64,000 bases of DNA, from assembly GCA_949318235.1 (NCBI GenBank), contig OX439136.1, positions 11,787,313 through 11,851,312 of the forward strand. The letters run 5' to 3'. Positions 39,505 to 50,500 of this stretch are shown here, piece after piece. This DNA comes from Ecdyonurus torrentis. Its lineage: Eukaryota; Arthropoda; Insecta; Ephemeroptera; Heptageniidae. Under the pieces are notes generated by a model, which was given only the letters and a program-made list of their open reading frames with translations, was not told the DNA's origin and did no database searches. The translations under genes and the position numbers were made by a program. Every line of letters starts with the position of its first letter. Position 1 is the stretch's first letter.

Positions 39505-39750
39505 ACGTTACAGAGAGAGCTCGAAGAAAATTAATTGCTTGGAAAGGAGTCCAAGGGTCACAATTTTTCAGCATATTTACATACCTGTTCTGGACCAGTC
39601 ATGATTATTTCTTAGATGTCTACGACGTTCTACATATTGCTGAATTCCATCTCCAACAGCTAAAAGACCTCCACTACTCACTGTATTAGTTAAAAGTAAC
39701 ATTCGCCCAGAAAAAAGTTGACGGAACACACTAGTCGTTTTACGAAACAT
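33554..39750 (-). CDS. MPV17L2: MPV17-like protein 2, 4 exons
   Basis: Minus-strand exons 39585-39750, 39238-39467, 35025-35153, 33554-33592; all phases agree, giving 187 residues (human about 206). The family comprises small mitochondrial inner-membrane proteins; MPV17L2 is linked to mitoribosome assembly. Visible: an N-terminal basic/Ser stretch (MFRKTTSVFRQLFSGR), LLLTNTVSSGGLLAVGDGIQQ-like opening, GPPHHYWYLWLYKYIP, LADQIIAAPFFAG, DWFIWPPSQYVNF with the family WP..Q.NF signature, and VPARFQV. Intron 2 (4.1 kb) holds a decayed psq transposon in the same orientation. If the GTAAGT donor of exon 3 is not used, translation would stop at TGA 34998-35000 with a different 10-residue tail. AATAAA signals follow on the minus strand at 33275-33280 and 33241-33246. 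Confidence 0.88.
33657..33764. mobile_element. Tc1/mariner-like MITE, family F1 copy 2
   Basis: Same termini as at 3674-3797 and the same internal order, with a somewhat shorter GC-rich core. It lies in MPV17L2 intron 3, just upstream of the terminal exon. Confidence 0.85.
33838..33960. mobile_element. Foldback element, 123 bp
   Basis: GATAAAGAAGCAGCTGAGG and TGAGACATAG are mirrored by CTATGTCTCACCTCATTTATC. In MPV17L2 intron 3. Confidence 0.75.
33983..34072. mobile_element. Foldback family F3, truncated copy 3
   Basis: Only the outer parts remain: AAAGCAACTGTTTTGAGG on the left and GCTTAAAGTCGGCCTC then TCTTTATTAGTCAATTG on the right. Confidence 0.65.
34735..34871. mobile_element. Foldback family F3, copy 4
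   Basis: Core TGACGTACTGCGCATGCG; right arm GCGGATGTGACCGAAATCG and GCTTATAGTCGGCCTCAAAA intact, left arm short. In MPV17L2 intron 3, about 150 bases from exon 3. Confidence 0.8.
35025..35153 (-). CDS. MPV17L2: MPV17L2 exon 3
   Basis: Acceptor TATATTTCAG, phase 0; donor GTAAGT. It encodes FDWFIWPPSQYVNFMYVPAR and then LYVNCVTVIWDVFLSYMKHY, the conserved C-terminal part of the family. Reading through the donor gives ten more residues to TGA 34998-35000. Confidence 0.9.
36300..36623 (-). mobile_element. Interspersed repeat F4, copy nested in the psq transposon
   Basis: Starts TTTAAAGGCATAG and ends CCTATGCCTTTAAA. Internal GTTGTGCGGGTTGCATAAAT matches the family. It sits inside the 35759-38777 element, so it inserted later. 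Confidence 0.8.
36763..37435 (-). pseudogene. Transposase C-terminal remnant with intron and frameshift
   Basis: Minus strand from about 37435: NILSALHLELQEIVPYNLSE then LLEHLPGQQDDPNNF; a one-base frame change near 37300 is needed to continue as LISFCKEQRGFGKPPPQKKR and ESESSNGVTG. A GT-AG intron at 37077-37134 (58 nt) follows, then a Ser/Asp/Glu-rich stretch and GSYLLARFQGGSGRHPVWFR to DISVISHNP. The acidic tract and hydrophobic tail look like the end of a transposon-encoded protein. Linking it to the psq fragment is inferred from orientation and shared element boundaries. Confidence 0.5.
37437..37532. repeat. Pyrimidine tract with (TTTTC)n inside the psq element
   Basis: Nearly pure T/C on the plus strand, including tandem TTTTC units and T runs. 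It lies where the catalytic core of the transposase would be expected, so it may mark the deletion junction. Confidence 0.8.
37877..38206 (-). CDS. Transposase N-terminal fragment, psq helix-turn-helix
   Basis: Reading from MPRQRKKEPGKRSYKNYTEL, through ENVQSGQLPLANASKLYRIP and LGILHNKLTGKHTKK to LIASDWGYPLNLLDFRM. This is the pattern of a pipsqueak-type DNA-binding HTH followed by the linker of transposases or jerky-like proteins. It stops after SVEGS, where a DDE core would be expected. In-frame codons upstream of MPRQ exist, but MPRQ is the usual kind of start for these proteins. It is probably not functional alone. Confidence 0.6.
   Translation of the reverse strand: MPRQRKKEPGKRSYKNYTELFLNQAKENVQSGQLPLANASKLYRIPLGILHNKLTGKHTKKNGGQTALTETEETVLLDCILIASDWGYPLNLLDFRMHTELVWPSVEGS
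38870..39115. mobile_element. MITE, 246 bp, TAGTTATCGGCAG ends
   Basis: TAGTTATCGGCAG at the left and CTGCCGATAACTA at the right are perfect 13-base inverted ends. GTTATCGGCA and TTTCGGCAG recur internally. It lies 120 bases from MPV17L2 exon 2. Confidence 0.8.
39238..39467 (-). CDS. MPV17L2: MPV17L2 exon 2
   Basis: Acceptor TTTTTTTACAG, donor GTAAGT. It completes Gly and encodes RMLLVGLSQGPPHHYWYL and the LADQIIAAPFFAG core, then GMGLLERKSLSEAL to FPAVYA. The acceptor is preceded on the minus strand by a T tract of about 30 bases. Confidence 0.92.
39585..39750 (-). CDS. MPV17L2: MPV17L2 exon 1
   Basis: ATG at 39748-39750, donor GTATGT. It encodes MFRKTTSVFRQLFSGRM, the first transmembrane stretch, VGDGIQQYVERRRH and NHDWSRT, and leaves one base. 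The positively charged, Ser-containing start suits a mitochondrial import signal. Confidence 0.85.
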
Positions 39751-40287
39751 TGATACCTACTTCTTGTATTTACAAGACACTACAAAAATATTGAATAATA
39801 TAATTGAATGATACTTAAAGTTATTAGTTTTACATAAAATAAGATGTCTTGAAGTAGAAACACAATACAAATTCAATAATTAAAGTAAGAAACATAAAAT
39901 TACATTGCATTTTGAGCGGCCATGCTTTTTTTGACGCTCACGCGCTTCATTTGTTTCACTTGTGGCGCGAAGTGGATAATATTTCAAATAAGCAGCGATT
40001 CCCATTCATATCTCAATTGCATTCATCTCAAATGTCCCTTGACTGCGATTCCAGGCAATACAAACTGGCAAGGCACCATTTGCCTTGTTTCAGATCCAAT
40101 TACAATAAGATTTTGATTCAGTTAAACGACAAACCAATCACTATGTAATATAAGACCAATCTCAAATAAAAAAAAAAGAAACAAAGAAACAAAATAATGA
40201 ATGAGGAATCTTCCGATCAGAGTCCAATCTCGAATTAAAAAATTTAAGAGATTAATTTAATTGATGAAATCTTATATTTTGTGTGCA

Positions 40288-40637
40288 ATTCTAACTCAAT
40301 GTCCCTTACATGTCTTCCGACTCTTGGTTAATTTTTTAGACAGTTTTAAATTTCCCTATCTAGGTAACACTGCGATACGTTTGAGGGCTATTTGAACTAT
40401 ATTATATGATAAGGCTGACTATAAGGTCAGAAACGATATAATGTATGACATAAACAGAGATAACCACTCAGAATTCTTGCGCTCAGTTAACAACAAGACC
40501 TCAAACCTTTGTGAAGCAGTATTAGTAATAGTAGTTTTGGCTGCCAATCGTGGAGCTACAGTGTAAAAGCTTGAATCATGCTCGTCTACAAATTTATACA
40601 GGGAGTCGGAAGACATGTAAGGGACATTAATTCTAAA
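40288..40637. mobile_element. TIR element, 350 bp, upstream of MPV17L2
   Basis: AATTCTAACTCAATGTCCCT, TACATGTCTTCCGACTC at left and GAGTCGGAAGACATGTAAGG, GACATTAATTCTA at right. The interior on the minus strand is open for about 75 codons (VPYMSSDSLYKFVDEHDSSF...), with no recognised domain. Confidence 0.75.
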
Positions 40638-41512
40638 AATAAAACAAAGACACATTTACGATGCTTGATTGGATGTTTATTTTTCTAGCACCAAGAAAAA
40701 AAAAATGGACATGACAATCTGAGATCATGCATATAATTTATAGCATTTTTTGGGGGTACGTATTTTATAATTATTTTCATTTTTTTTATTTATAATAATT
40801 ATACAATAAATCACAAGAACAGAGGCTAATATAACCTCTGCTCAAGTTAAAATCTAATAATTCTCATAATACATACTAACACATAATATTTTTATTATTA
40901 TTATTTTTTTAATATTATTATTCTATTGCAATGTTAATGTAATGCACCGTGATCGTATATATTATTTATTATTATTTAATTTATAATAATCTAAACATTA
41001 AAAGTACATTTAATTTTATATGCTCTACAAAGAGAGGCAAAATAAGGAATGTTTCAATTTTATTATTTACTAACAGAAAACAAACATTTATTTAAGTTTT
41101 TTTGTGAAGAAAATTATCAGTGAAAAAAATTAGAGCCTTTTAAAAATGTAAGCTTTTTTTTTTCTATATAACATAATGAATGACAATAGGAATGGATAGG
41201 AAGCCAACATTTGTATTTATCAGAGTTTAAAATCTTTTAAAAATACTTTCAAAACTTTCAGAAAAAAAAAAAAAAAAAAAAAAAAATGACAATAAAAAAA
41301 ATGTAGTAAAAAAGTAGTTAAAGTACAAGAAGCAGGAAAATGGGACTTAAATGTTTAAATTCTGATAGTAATTTAGAATAATACATGTAAATTAATTATC
41401 TATATGATTATAAGATAGCCTTTTTTTTTGTTTCATATTATTAAGACTAGTCTTTTGGACGAACAGGGTTTTACATAATATGTATATAATAATTAATATA
41501 AAAGAAAAGTAC

Positions 41513-42165
41513 AGGGGAAATCAGTACCATAACCAAACCACCAGTCCGATAGTGAAGAGAGTCTCATTGTTTGGTACAAATCTAACACAGAGAGTTAAAA
41601 AAAAAAAAAAGTATCTTTAAGCATTTGACTCCAAGAGTAAACAAAGTATATTATGTGTGTATCTTTGTCCTTACAGACTCTGAAACAAACTATGAATGAG
41701 TTTGCAAGTACTGAAGAAGGCACACACAAACATACATTTTCTATTTTCTCTTGGAGTTAAGTGCCATAAGCTATCCTGTATCAATGATGTAGCGAACAAA
41801 ATGTCTATCTCGTTTTTTGTCACGCGTAGCAAAATGTCTATCTCGTTTTTTTTTGTCACGCGAAGCAAAATGTGTAACTCTAGCGCCAACTACATTACAT
41901 TCGGGAACAAGACAGACATTTTGCTTATCGTGACAAAAAAATGAGATAGACATTTTTCTTCCCATGACAAAAATGAGATAAACATTTGTTCACAATAACA
42001 CCGATATGTATTAGTTTATTTTATTTATTTTTTTTTTTGTTATCTCCTGTGCTAGCAAAATTTTCATCAAACTACGGGACTCTCTCTACTATGGTAAGGC
42101 CCTTGCTGATTTCCTATCTTTTTTTTTTCTTTTATATTATCAACCTAACCGCAATGGTTTATTTT
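41513..42165. mobile_element. Foldback family F5, copy interrupted by F2
   Basis: Right end GTGCTAGCAAAATTTTCATC, ACTATGGTAAGGCCCTTGCT and CCTAACCGCAATGGTTTA; left end (GAAATCAGTACC, GATAGTGAAGAGAGTC) is diverged. The F2 foldback 41779-42008 lies within. Confidence 0.55.
41779..42008. mobile_element. Foldback family F2, degenerate copy
   Basis: Arms are built from repeated units GCAAAATGTCTATCTCG plus TTTTTTGTCACGCG, inverted on the right side. It appears nested in a family F5 element. Confidence 0.7.
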
Positions 42166-42556
42166 TCCTTAATTTTGTATAATAATTACAATTAATTATC
42201 AACATTGTTTCTTAAAATTACATAATAATATATTATTTAACATTATATTATTATTTATTATTACTGGAACCAGTCCAGTATTTAATGAATTAATTTTTCA
42301 ATCAAAATATTTATTTATGTTTTTTTCCATTTGATCATGATAATTTTTTTTTTTTTTTTTTTTTTTTTTTTGATAAGAGATTTTATTTCTTGTTTTATTT
42401 TAATAGAAAATAAAAATACATTAAAGCATTATTTTTTTAAAACATAAAAAATAAACATAAAAATTAGATATGTAAATGAGCAGTAATAGTATAATATAGA
42501 AACTTAATAGAAATTATTAAGATTAATTCAGGACTTTTTTTTTCTAGCTTGCATTT

Positions 42557-42592
<36 letters not shown>

Positions 42593-42693
42593 ATTAAGTA
42601 CTTCTGAAAATTTTAAGAAGTCATATTAAACTTAGGTTCCGTTTTTACTTCTTCTTTTTTTTTCCAAACATATTTATTATTACCTAATTATTA

Positions 42694-42857
42694 CTGACGA
42701 ATAAAGGAACATCTGTTTTAAGGCCGACTATAAGCGAATTCGGTCACATCCGATTCCGTTTTGACGTTCTGCGCTTCCGTAGTAAGTAGAAATGAAAGCA
42801 GATGTGACCGAAATTGCTTATAGTCGGCTTCAAAACAGTTGTTTCTTTATTAATCTA
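42694..42857. mobile_element. Foldback family F3, copy 5
   Basis: Near full length: AATAAAGGAACATCTGTTTT, GACTATAAGCGAATTCGGTC, core TGACGTTCTGCGCTTCCG, then inverted arm ending AACAGTTGTTTCTTTATTAA. Confidence 0.82.
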
Positions 42858-44444
42858 TTATTATTTTTTAATATAAAATCCAGCTAGAAATATACAAGAA
42901 AATAACAACATAATTTAAATTTCACTAATGAAAGCCATTACTAGCCACAATGTAAAGTCACATAAAAAAAACATACATTCTGTTGAATTTATACAAAGAA
43001 ATTCAATTCGTTGCACAAATAAGGTTAATTGCAAGCTTTATTTATTTATTTTTTTCAGCCTAACAAAAACTTAAATCATACATAAAAAATCTTTCAAATT
43101 AGTGACCATAATGACAATTGTTACCAAATTTATATGAGTGAATCAAACTAAACAAAAAAATAATAATAAATTTAAGAAATAAAAATTGAGTTAAGTAAAG
43201 ATTTGAGAGCGCAATAAAGATATCAAATTTTGTGCACACATCCATACTGCATTACTTTTAATAACAATATCTAAAAATTCTTATGACTTCATATACAAAA
43301 CATTTCAATTAAATTTAGTTTTTTTTTTTTTTAAGTACTATATTGAGCAAAAATAGGAGTTAGAAATGAAAATATCCATAAAAAAATATATTATAGACAA
43401 ACTGGAAAATATTTTAAAACTTTGTAGTTAATTTTTCATTTCAAATGGTATTCTTTAAAAGCTATTGTACTCAAAACGAAGGTCATTTTTAGCGCTACAT
43501 AATGAGATAGGACTATAGGAAGTTAATAGGTAGTACGGTCACTGCATTCTTCAGATGTATGGGGATGTAAAGGGGGCATAGATAACTAAACTTTCTAGGC
43601 CTGTGACTGGTTGAGAGAATAAAAACGCTGTTGCATAGATGCCTCAAGCCACTTCAGCAGCCAATCTTAGCGGTGAATTCCAATGTCTCAGAAAATCATT
43701 AATTAATAATATTAATCGACTGATTTTAAGTCAATAGCTGAATTTTTAGGCACGATTTTTATTTCTCGATAACTCATATTAATTGTGCTATGATTTATAT
43801 CCCCCCCCCCCTAACAAAGGTGTAGATAGGACGGTGTGAAGTAAAAATATGCTTTTGGTAAATTGACGGTACTACCTTTTTAGTTACTTGTAGATGGGAC
43901 CAGAATGCATCAAAATCATTTAAAATTGGAGGGGAAAATTCTAAAGTAGCTAACGTGTTATATGGACAAGTAAGAACAAGCTGCTAATTGACTTTGATAC
44001 CATCTGCTTCTGATATAACTGGAAGATGATGAGAGCAAAATCTTACAGTCACAGCTTTTACGTTGGTTGTATTTACTCATCTATTCACTATTGTATTTTT
44101 GTAAAGGCAACATCGCCTTTTTTTTTTTTTTTTTTTTTTTTTAAATAAGTGTGGAGTTACAGAAAAGTTTAGTAAAAAGGCAGAACATGCCAAACAAAGT
44201 TATTTTTTGCTTTAAGCACAGTAGCCATTTATAAACAAGAATCTTAAATTACAAAGAGATAATACCGAGTTTTGAAAAACAAATGTTTCAATATTTAATG
44301 TAATAGCAGGTTTCCAATAGTAAAAAATCTATATTTTAATGAAATGCTGTGTATATGAAGTTCTACATATTTTTATGTACACAATTATATAGGCAGGCAG
44401 GGATTGTAGGGATAATAATAAATATATTTACTTGTAAGAGAGAC

Positions 44445-44555
44445 TCAATTAGCGAACATTTGTTGTGTCACAGGGTCGTTTTCAAATTCACTCCATGCAT
44501 TATTCAATTCCATGAATATCATTCTGGCGATGTTTTCATTTGGTGTTCCCATTTG
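44445..44555 (-). CDS. GAK: GAK terminal exon
   Basis: Acceptor TGTTTCAG. It encodes [20 protein letters not shown] and [16 protein letters not shown], the last J-domain helix, and stops at TGA 44445-44447. Confidence 0.93.
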   Translation of the reverse strand, partial: QMGTPNENIARMIFMELNNAWSEFENDPVTQQMFAN

Positions 44556-47500
44556 CTGAAACATTAAAACATTAATGATTTTTTTTTTCTTTTTCTTTCA
44601 AAATGTGTATCTACAAGGGTTGTGGATAGAAGGGTTGTATCACTGAATTCAAAAGTCGACCACTGACTTTCTTTATATATTTAGAAATTTAATGGTATCT
44701 ACCTATGATAATAATAACATTTCAGGACCTGTGATGATTAGATATAAGAAAGAAAATATTGAATTTATCATGGCTAAATTGGAGAATGGAAGTTTGAGAT
44801 ATGACTATCAGGAACGCCTTGCATGTAAGAGAGAAAATATTCTAACCTGGTCTGACATTAAACATGCTAGTTTTATAAGTTTATTATAATCTAGTTATAA
44901 CATAAGTAGTTGAAAAAGTTACCTTATCTGGATGAACAGCTAGGCAGGCTTTGCGGTATACTTTCTTGACTTCCTGTGGGGTAACCAGTTGATGCATGCC
45001 AACTTCTGACCACTTGGCACCATCCCACAGTATTACATGCATTGAGCACAGAAGGGCACGGATGTTCTTCTTCTTTCCTTCTACCCAATCCAAAATCTGC
45101 AAAAAAAAAAATAATAAATAAATAAACAATAATAATAAAATAAAGTGTTTTAATTGCTCGGAAGTAAAAGTAAAATTTAAGCTCTTAAAATCGTTATAAA
45201 ATAATACTAGGTGGTATATTAACTGGTGATCCCTTACTTGGGACATACTCTAAGATATTACTCAGATCTTCCACATTAGATTTTATGCAAATTGTCAAAA
45301 ATTCATTTTTGAGACAATATAAATATGTTAATTTACTACATAATGTAATCTTCTGTCCATTGTCCATTGTGAAAGCTGCTTAAGGTTTGATATAAACACT
45401 GCTAAGGCTATGTTTTTGAGCATGTTACCCAGCACAAAATTTGCTAAAATTTTCCTGAAATCTGTGCTTTCTAAGAAATCTGTGCATTTGTTGCTGCACA
45501 AAGTTGATGAAGAGTGTAACAGAAGTAGACAGAAAAGAAAAAAATTGGCTGCAGAATTTTGCTGCGAAAACTAAAAATGTGCTGTGCAACAGCACAACTC
45601 TATTAAGAGGGCCACTTTTCTGCAGAACTGCAGCACAAAATTACAGTAATGAGAATGTGAATGCGCCTTAATAAATCCAACAATAAAAATTTAATTTTCT
45701 TAAATATGTTTTTCTTAAATTCCCTCAAAATGTTTGTATACTGTATTACGTAAATACCTTAAGTTTCTCGGGGTCCATTTCTTTAACCATCTCCTCTTTT
45801 CTCATTTCATTGATAGTTCTTGGTCCTGCATCTTTCTGTGAGGTAAACTGATAGCCCTGGGAGCCAAGCAAGTCACCAAATGCATCTCCCATCTTTGGGG
45901 GAGGCTTGGTACGACCTAAATTAAACAAAATTAAAAGAAGGTTGAGCTTCAATAAACATTGAACACTTTAATACCAATGTTCAATATTATAAAATTGCTT
46001 CTTATGTGCTATATTTTGACTTTTTAAAACTTGAAGTCTTTATTATTATATATATATTTTTTTTACAGCTCTGGCCAAAAGTTTAAGAACGGGGCCGCGA
46101 CGGCCGCAGTGTTTTCTCATAAAGATACCATAGTGTGGTTGCCTATACAAATCATTCTCAAACTTTTGGCCAGAGCTGTACATCATAAAAAAATACTAAT
46201 AATACATCTCCCCTTTTCTAACTTGACATTAGTATTATGAACTTACCATCATTCTGAGGAGGTTGTTTTGCTGCATCAAAGTGTGACCTACTATAATCTG
46301 CACCCATACGCATTGCAGGCTCACTGGGAGATTTCATTTGGTGGTGAGGTGAAACTGAAACAGCAAGAACAGTTTGGCTTTAAAAGCTTTTCACAAGGAA
46401 ACTAGCAGGTGCCTTTTAATTAGGCCTATTATTATCATTACTGTATTTATTTATTCTCAATCTTTTCCTTTTAATTTTATAATATCCAACCACAATGGAT
46501 TTTTTTTTTCTTTTCTTATTTTACCTTCCATATGTACTAAAATAATAGGATAGAAATAGAACGAGAGAAATTAGAGCACTGTGTATTGAACTATCCCATT
46601 ATTTTAGTATCATTAACTGTGATGGTTTTTTCATATATAGGCCTATTTATATTACTTTTCATATACATGTACAAAATCAAGACAAATTAACCATTGCAGT
46701 TAGGTTGATAATATAAAGAAAAGGATAGAGTAAACCAGCAAGGGCCTTACCAAAGTAAAGAGAGTCCTATTAGTCTCTGTGCTAGCAAGATTTTCACTGA
46801 CCTATGGGACTCTTTTGACTCTGATTAAGCCCTTGCTGATTTCCTCTATTATTTTTTTTTTTAATACATATTTTTAAAAATAATTTAAGGAAAAAACCAT
46901 CGCGGTTAGGATCAATGATAAAGAAAAGGATAGAAAAACCAGCAAGGGCCTTACCACAGTAGAAGTTCTATGGAGAGGTCGAGGTCTTGCATGGCACAGT
47001 ATAATGTTATAAAAGTTTCTTTATAACTTGAGAGCTTTCGTCATATGATAATGACATTATCAATCAAAAGAGAAAATTACTTGAGCACATCACTGAGCAG
47101 TGTCTTGTCTTGTACTGCCGTGTTATGCTCTTGCTGGTTTGGAGTTGGTGGAGAGGGGTGGGGGTGGAGTAGGGAATCTGGGAAGGAGTGTGAATGAGTG
47201 AGGGAAGGAGTGAGTGAGGGAAAGGGAAAAGGTGGGGAGGGGAGCGGGAATAGGGTATATTTTTGAAATATGTTAGCGAATATTAAGTCCAGGCAGCCCT
47301 TGGGCTTTTCTGGATCTTAATATATGTTGATATGCTAATTCATATTGTCGTAATGTCGCATAGTTGGCTGGGCCCGGAATAGTGCGAAGTATTGTTGATT
47401 TATAACATAATTGGAAATTTGATATGCCATGAGAGGCCGCATGTTCAGCCACAGGTTTTTCCATCTCATTGTTTTTTACGGATTGTCTGTGGCCATTCAT

Positions 47501-50500
47501 GCGGTCTCTCGCTTTTTGTGTGGTTAAGCCTATGTAAAATGCTTGACATTTTTCCTGTTGGCCTGTGGTGGGGTTGGTGGTATGTTGGGTACATTCAAGT
47601 TTGTAGATTACGTTTTCTGATGTGCATGTATTGTGGCCGTGGATAGGGTATGTAAGGTTGGTGACGGGACTTGTAAACGTTTTGCTGGGGATTTGAGTGA
47701 TGCATGTATCGCATCTCCTTCCTCTGTTGCTCTGTTTGCCGTTGTTTTGACAGGGGAAAGATCCACTAGGTAGGGGCTTAGGTTTTGGTGTGGGATCAGT
47801 ATGGGATAAGATTGCTTTAATATTTGGTGGTTGACGGAATGCTATTGGTGGTATTTTTGGTAACAGTAGGTTTGTTTCGGTGGTGGCTAGAATGGGGTGT
47901 GCATATTGTAACATCTGTCTGATTTCTTTTTCTAATTATGTTATAAATCAACAATACTTCGCACTATTCCGGGCCCAGCCAACTATGCGACATTACGACA
48001 ATATGAATTAGCATATCAACATATATTAAGATCCAGAAAAGCCCAAGGGCTGCCTGGACTTAATATTCGCTAACATATTTCAAAAATATACCCTATTCCC
48101 GCTCCCCTCCCCACCTTTTCCCTTTCCCTCACTCACTCCTTCCCTCACTCATTCACACTCCTTCCCAGATTCCCTACTCCACCCCCACCCCTCTCCACCA
48201 ACTCCAAACCAGCAAGAGCATAACACGGCAGTACAAGACAAGACACTGCTCAGTGATGTGCTCAAGTAATTTTCTCTTTTGATTGATAATGTCATTATCA
48301 TATGACGAAAGCTCTCAAGTTATAAAGAAACTTTTATAACATTATACTGTGCCATGCAAGACCTCGACCTCTCCATAGAACTTCTACTGTGGTAAGGCCC
48401 TTGCTGGTTTTTCTATCCTTTTCTTTATCATTGATATTTTTAAAAATAATATGTTTTTATATTTCAATAACAATTAAGGTTCTAATATTTTCTTTCAATT
48501 AACGTATAAATAGCTGTGATTTCCTATAAGTTTGCTTGTAGTGCTCACCATTAGGAGTTGTCTTGGCTGTATTTGTCTGATTCCAAGCAGGCATTGCTGA
48601 GGCAGGAGGTTGCCACCCTTGTTTGTGTTGTGGTGACCCACCTTGTGGTGTGACACTGGGACTACCGTTCATTGGGGTAGTTGATTTAGAGTTACCTGCT
48701 GCCCATCCAGTACCTAAGTTACCTGCAACTGTAGTACAACATTACTTTTTAAAATCTCAAGCTGAAGGTCATGCTATTCATTTGTCATTTGAAAACTGCA
48801 ATACAATAAAATTTATACCTATATCTTAAAGGGAATAAACCATTGTGTTTGCATATGATAAAGTTGAGAGAAAAGGACAGGAGAAAACCAGCAAATGCTT
48901 TACGATAGTGAAACATTCACAATCCATTTATTTAGTGATCAGTCATACTTTCTCTCTGAGTCTGTAAGGACTGATGACAGCATAGCACACAACATTATCC
49001 TTTAGATTATTATTTGTTATATTTTTTTTCTTTCTCCAAAAGCTCTCTAATATGTGATAAATTATTATCTGCACTAGCAAGATTGTCACCAAACTATGGG
49101 ACTCTCTTCACTTCACTATTACTGGTTTCTCCAATCCTTTTCTTTCAAATTTATCATGCAATAAAATATAACTAATTAATGAAAACTTAAGCAGTTTTAA
49201 CAAATGCAAAAACAACTTATCGATGGCTCCGCGGAAAACTGAACTATCTATAGTCTCCGCGCGCCTCAAATTTGGAACATCTGTGCTCTCCGCCTCTCCT
49301 GAATTTGAAGCATCTCTTACCTGCGCTCTATTACAGATGCTTCAAATTTGGGAGAGGCGGAGATCGCAGATGTTCCAAATTTGAGGCGCGCGGAGACTAT
49401 AGATAGTTCAGTTTTCCGCGGAGCCATCGTTATGCTAAAACCCAACTAAAAGTTGTAACAAATACTATAACTACTCTTATATTCATTCCCCTACAATTCT
49501 CATACAAAAAGAATTTAAATAGTGATTTCTAATGACACTAGGGAATATTAAGTTTCTATGTATTTATATATACAAACTCTAGACCTAATAGCTAATAGCT
49601 TACCGAGGTCTGCAAATGGATCCTTGGCTTTGTTCTCTAAATTAGGAGTGCTGGCATTACGCGGCATTCCTTGGTTACCAGGTTGATTGGGTGGTCCTCC
49701 CCAACCTCCTATCAAATTGGCATCACTGCGGTGAGCACCAGCTAAGCCTGCTGACCCCTGCAAATGTACATGCACTAATATAAATATAAAGAAAATTATG
49801 TACTGTACTGTAATGTTTTTATTAACTACTGTGCTCACGAACACTATAGACACCATACTGTGCACAGTTTCAGACAAATGAAAGGCAACCATTTAAACTT
49901 GCTGATTTTTTGCACGCCTCACACTTTGTGTGGAAACTATACTATTATGTCATATTCACTTGTAGCACGTGTTTGGCTTGCTGGCTAAAGCAGCTCACCT
50001 GATAGATAACTGCTACACCTGATCATGCATCGAAACACAATGACGCAACAATATCGTTTTCACATAACATTTGAGGTGCGCAAAATAGCGACATGTTTAA
50101 ATGGTTACCTTTTATTTGTCTGAAACTCATGGGCAGTCAAAATTTAACATCCACGATTTATGAAACATTAATAAAATGTATACCTGATTATTAGCAGTGC
50201 CAAATGGATCAAAGAGAAAGTCCTGTTGATTTGCTGCAGGTTGCTGTGAAGATTGTTGATTGCCATTAGGAGTTCCCTTTAATAGATCAAGTCCGTCAAA
50301 GAGTCCACCTGAAGGTGGGGCAGCAGAATCAAATCCTCCTAATAAGTCGACATTGCTAGTAGGTTTGGCCTGTGGTTTGTGTGCAGTGCTACCTAAGCTC
50401 AGTCCAAGTAAATCTACTTCTGGTGCTTCTGCAGCTACACTGCTAGCAGCCTGAAATGTAAATCAAGATCAGTAGTGACGCAAAGCATTTTATATAGTAA

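Larger units (their letters stand above)
39751..44444. other. Intergenic region between MPV17L2 5' end and GAK 3' end
   Basis: About 4.7 kb. It contains the presumed MPV17L2 promoter just above 39750, where a GC-richer patch (39915-40140) includes ATTGG, several foldbacks (40288-40637, 41513-42165, 42694-42857) and the GAK 3' UTR. A minus-strand AATAAA candidate is at 43758-43763. 43440-43990 is GC-richer but has no recognisable exon. Confidence 0.5.

Noticed and set aside
39912..40148. 78-codon plus-strand frame just upstream of MPV17L2
   Set aside because: No domain, no splice context, and it lies in the likely promoter region; composition alone is not enough.
41671..41965. Overlapping frames reading IDILLRVTKNE / MSISFFVTRSK repeats
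   Set aside because: They are translations of the F2 foldback subunits on both strands; the same occurs at 52145-52462 and 57200-57500.
45430..45650. GCACAAAATT / TTGCTGCACAA-type repeats in a GAK intron
   Set aside because: Short degenerate repeats without clear ends; not enough to call an element.
48270..48310. Possible hammerhead ribozyme in the Penelope-like arm (hairpin GATAATGTCATTATC followed by GACGAAA)
   Set aside because: GAAA and a hairpin are present but the CUGAUGA core and a matching cleavage stem are not, so a ribozyme cannot be supported.
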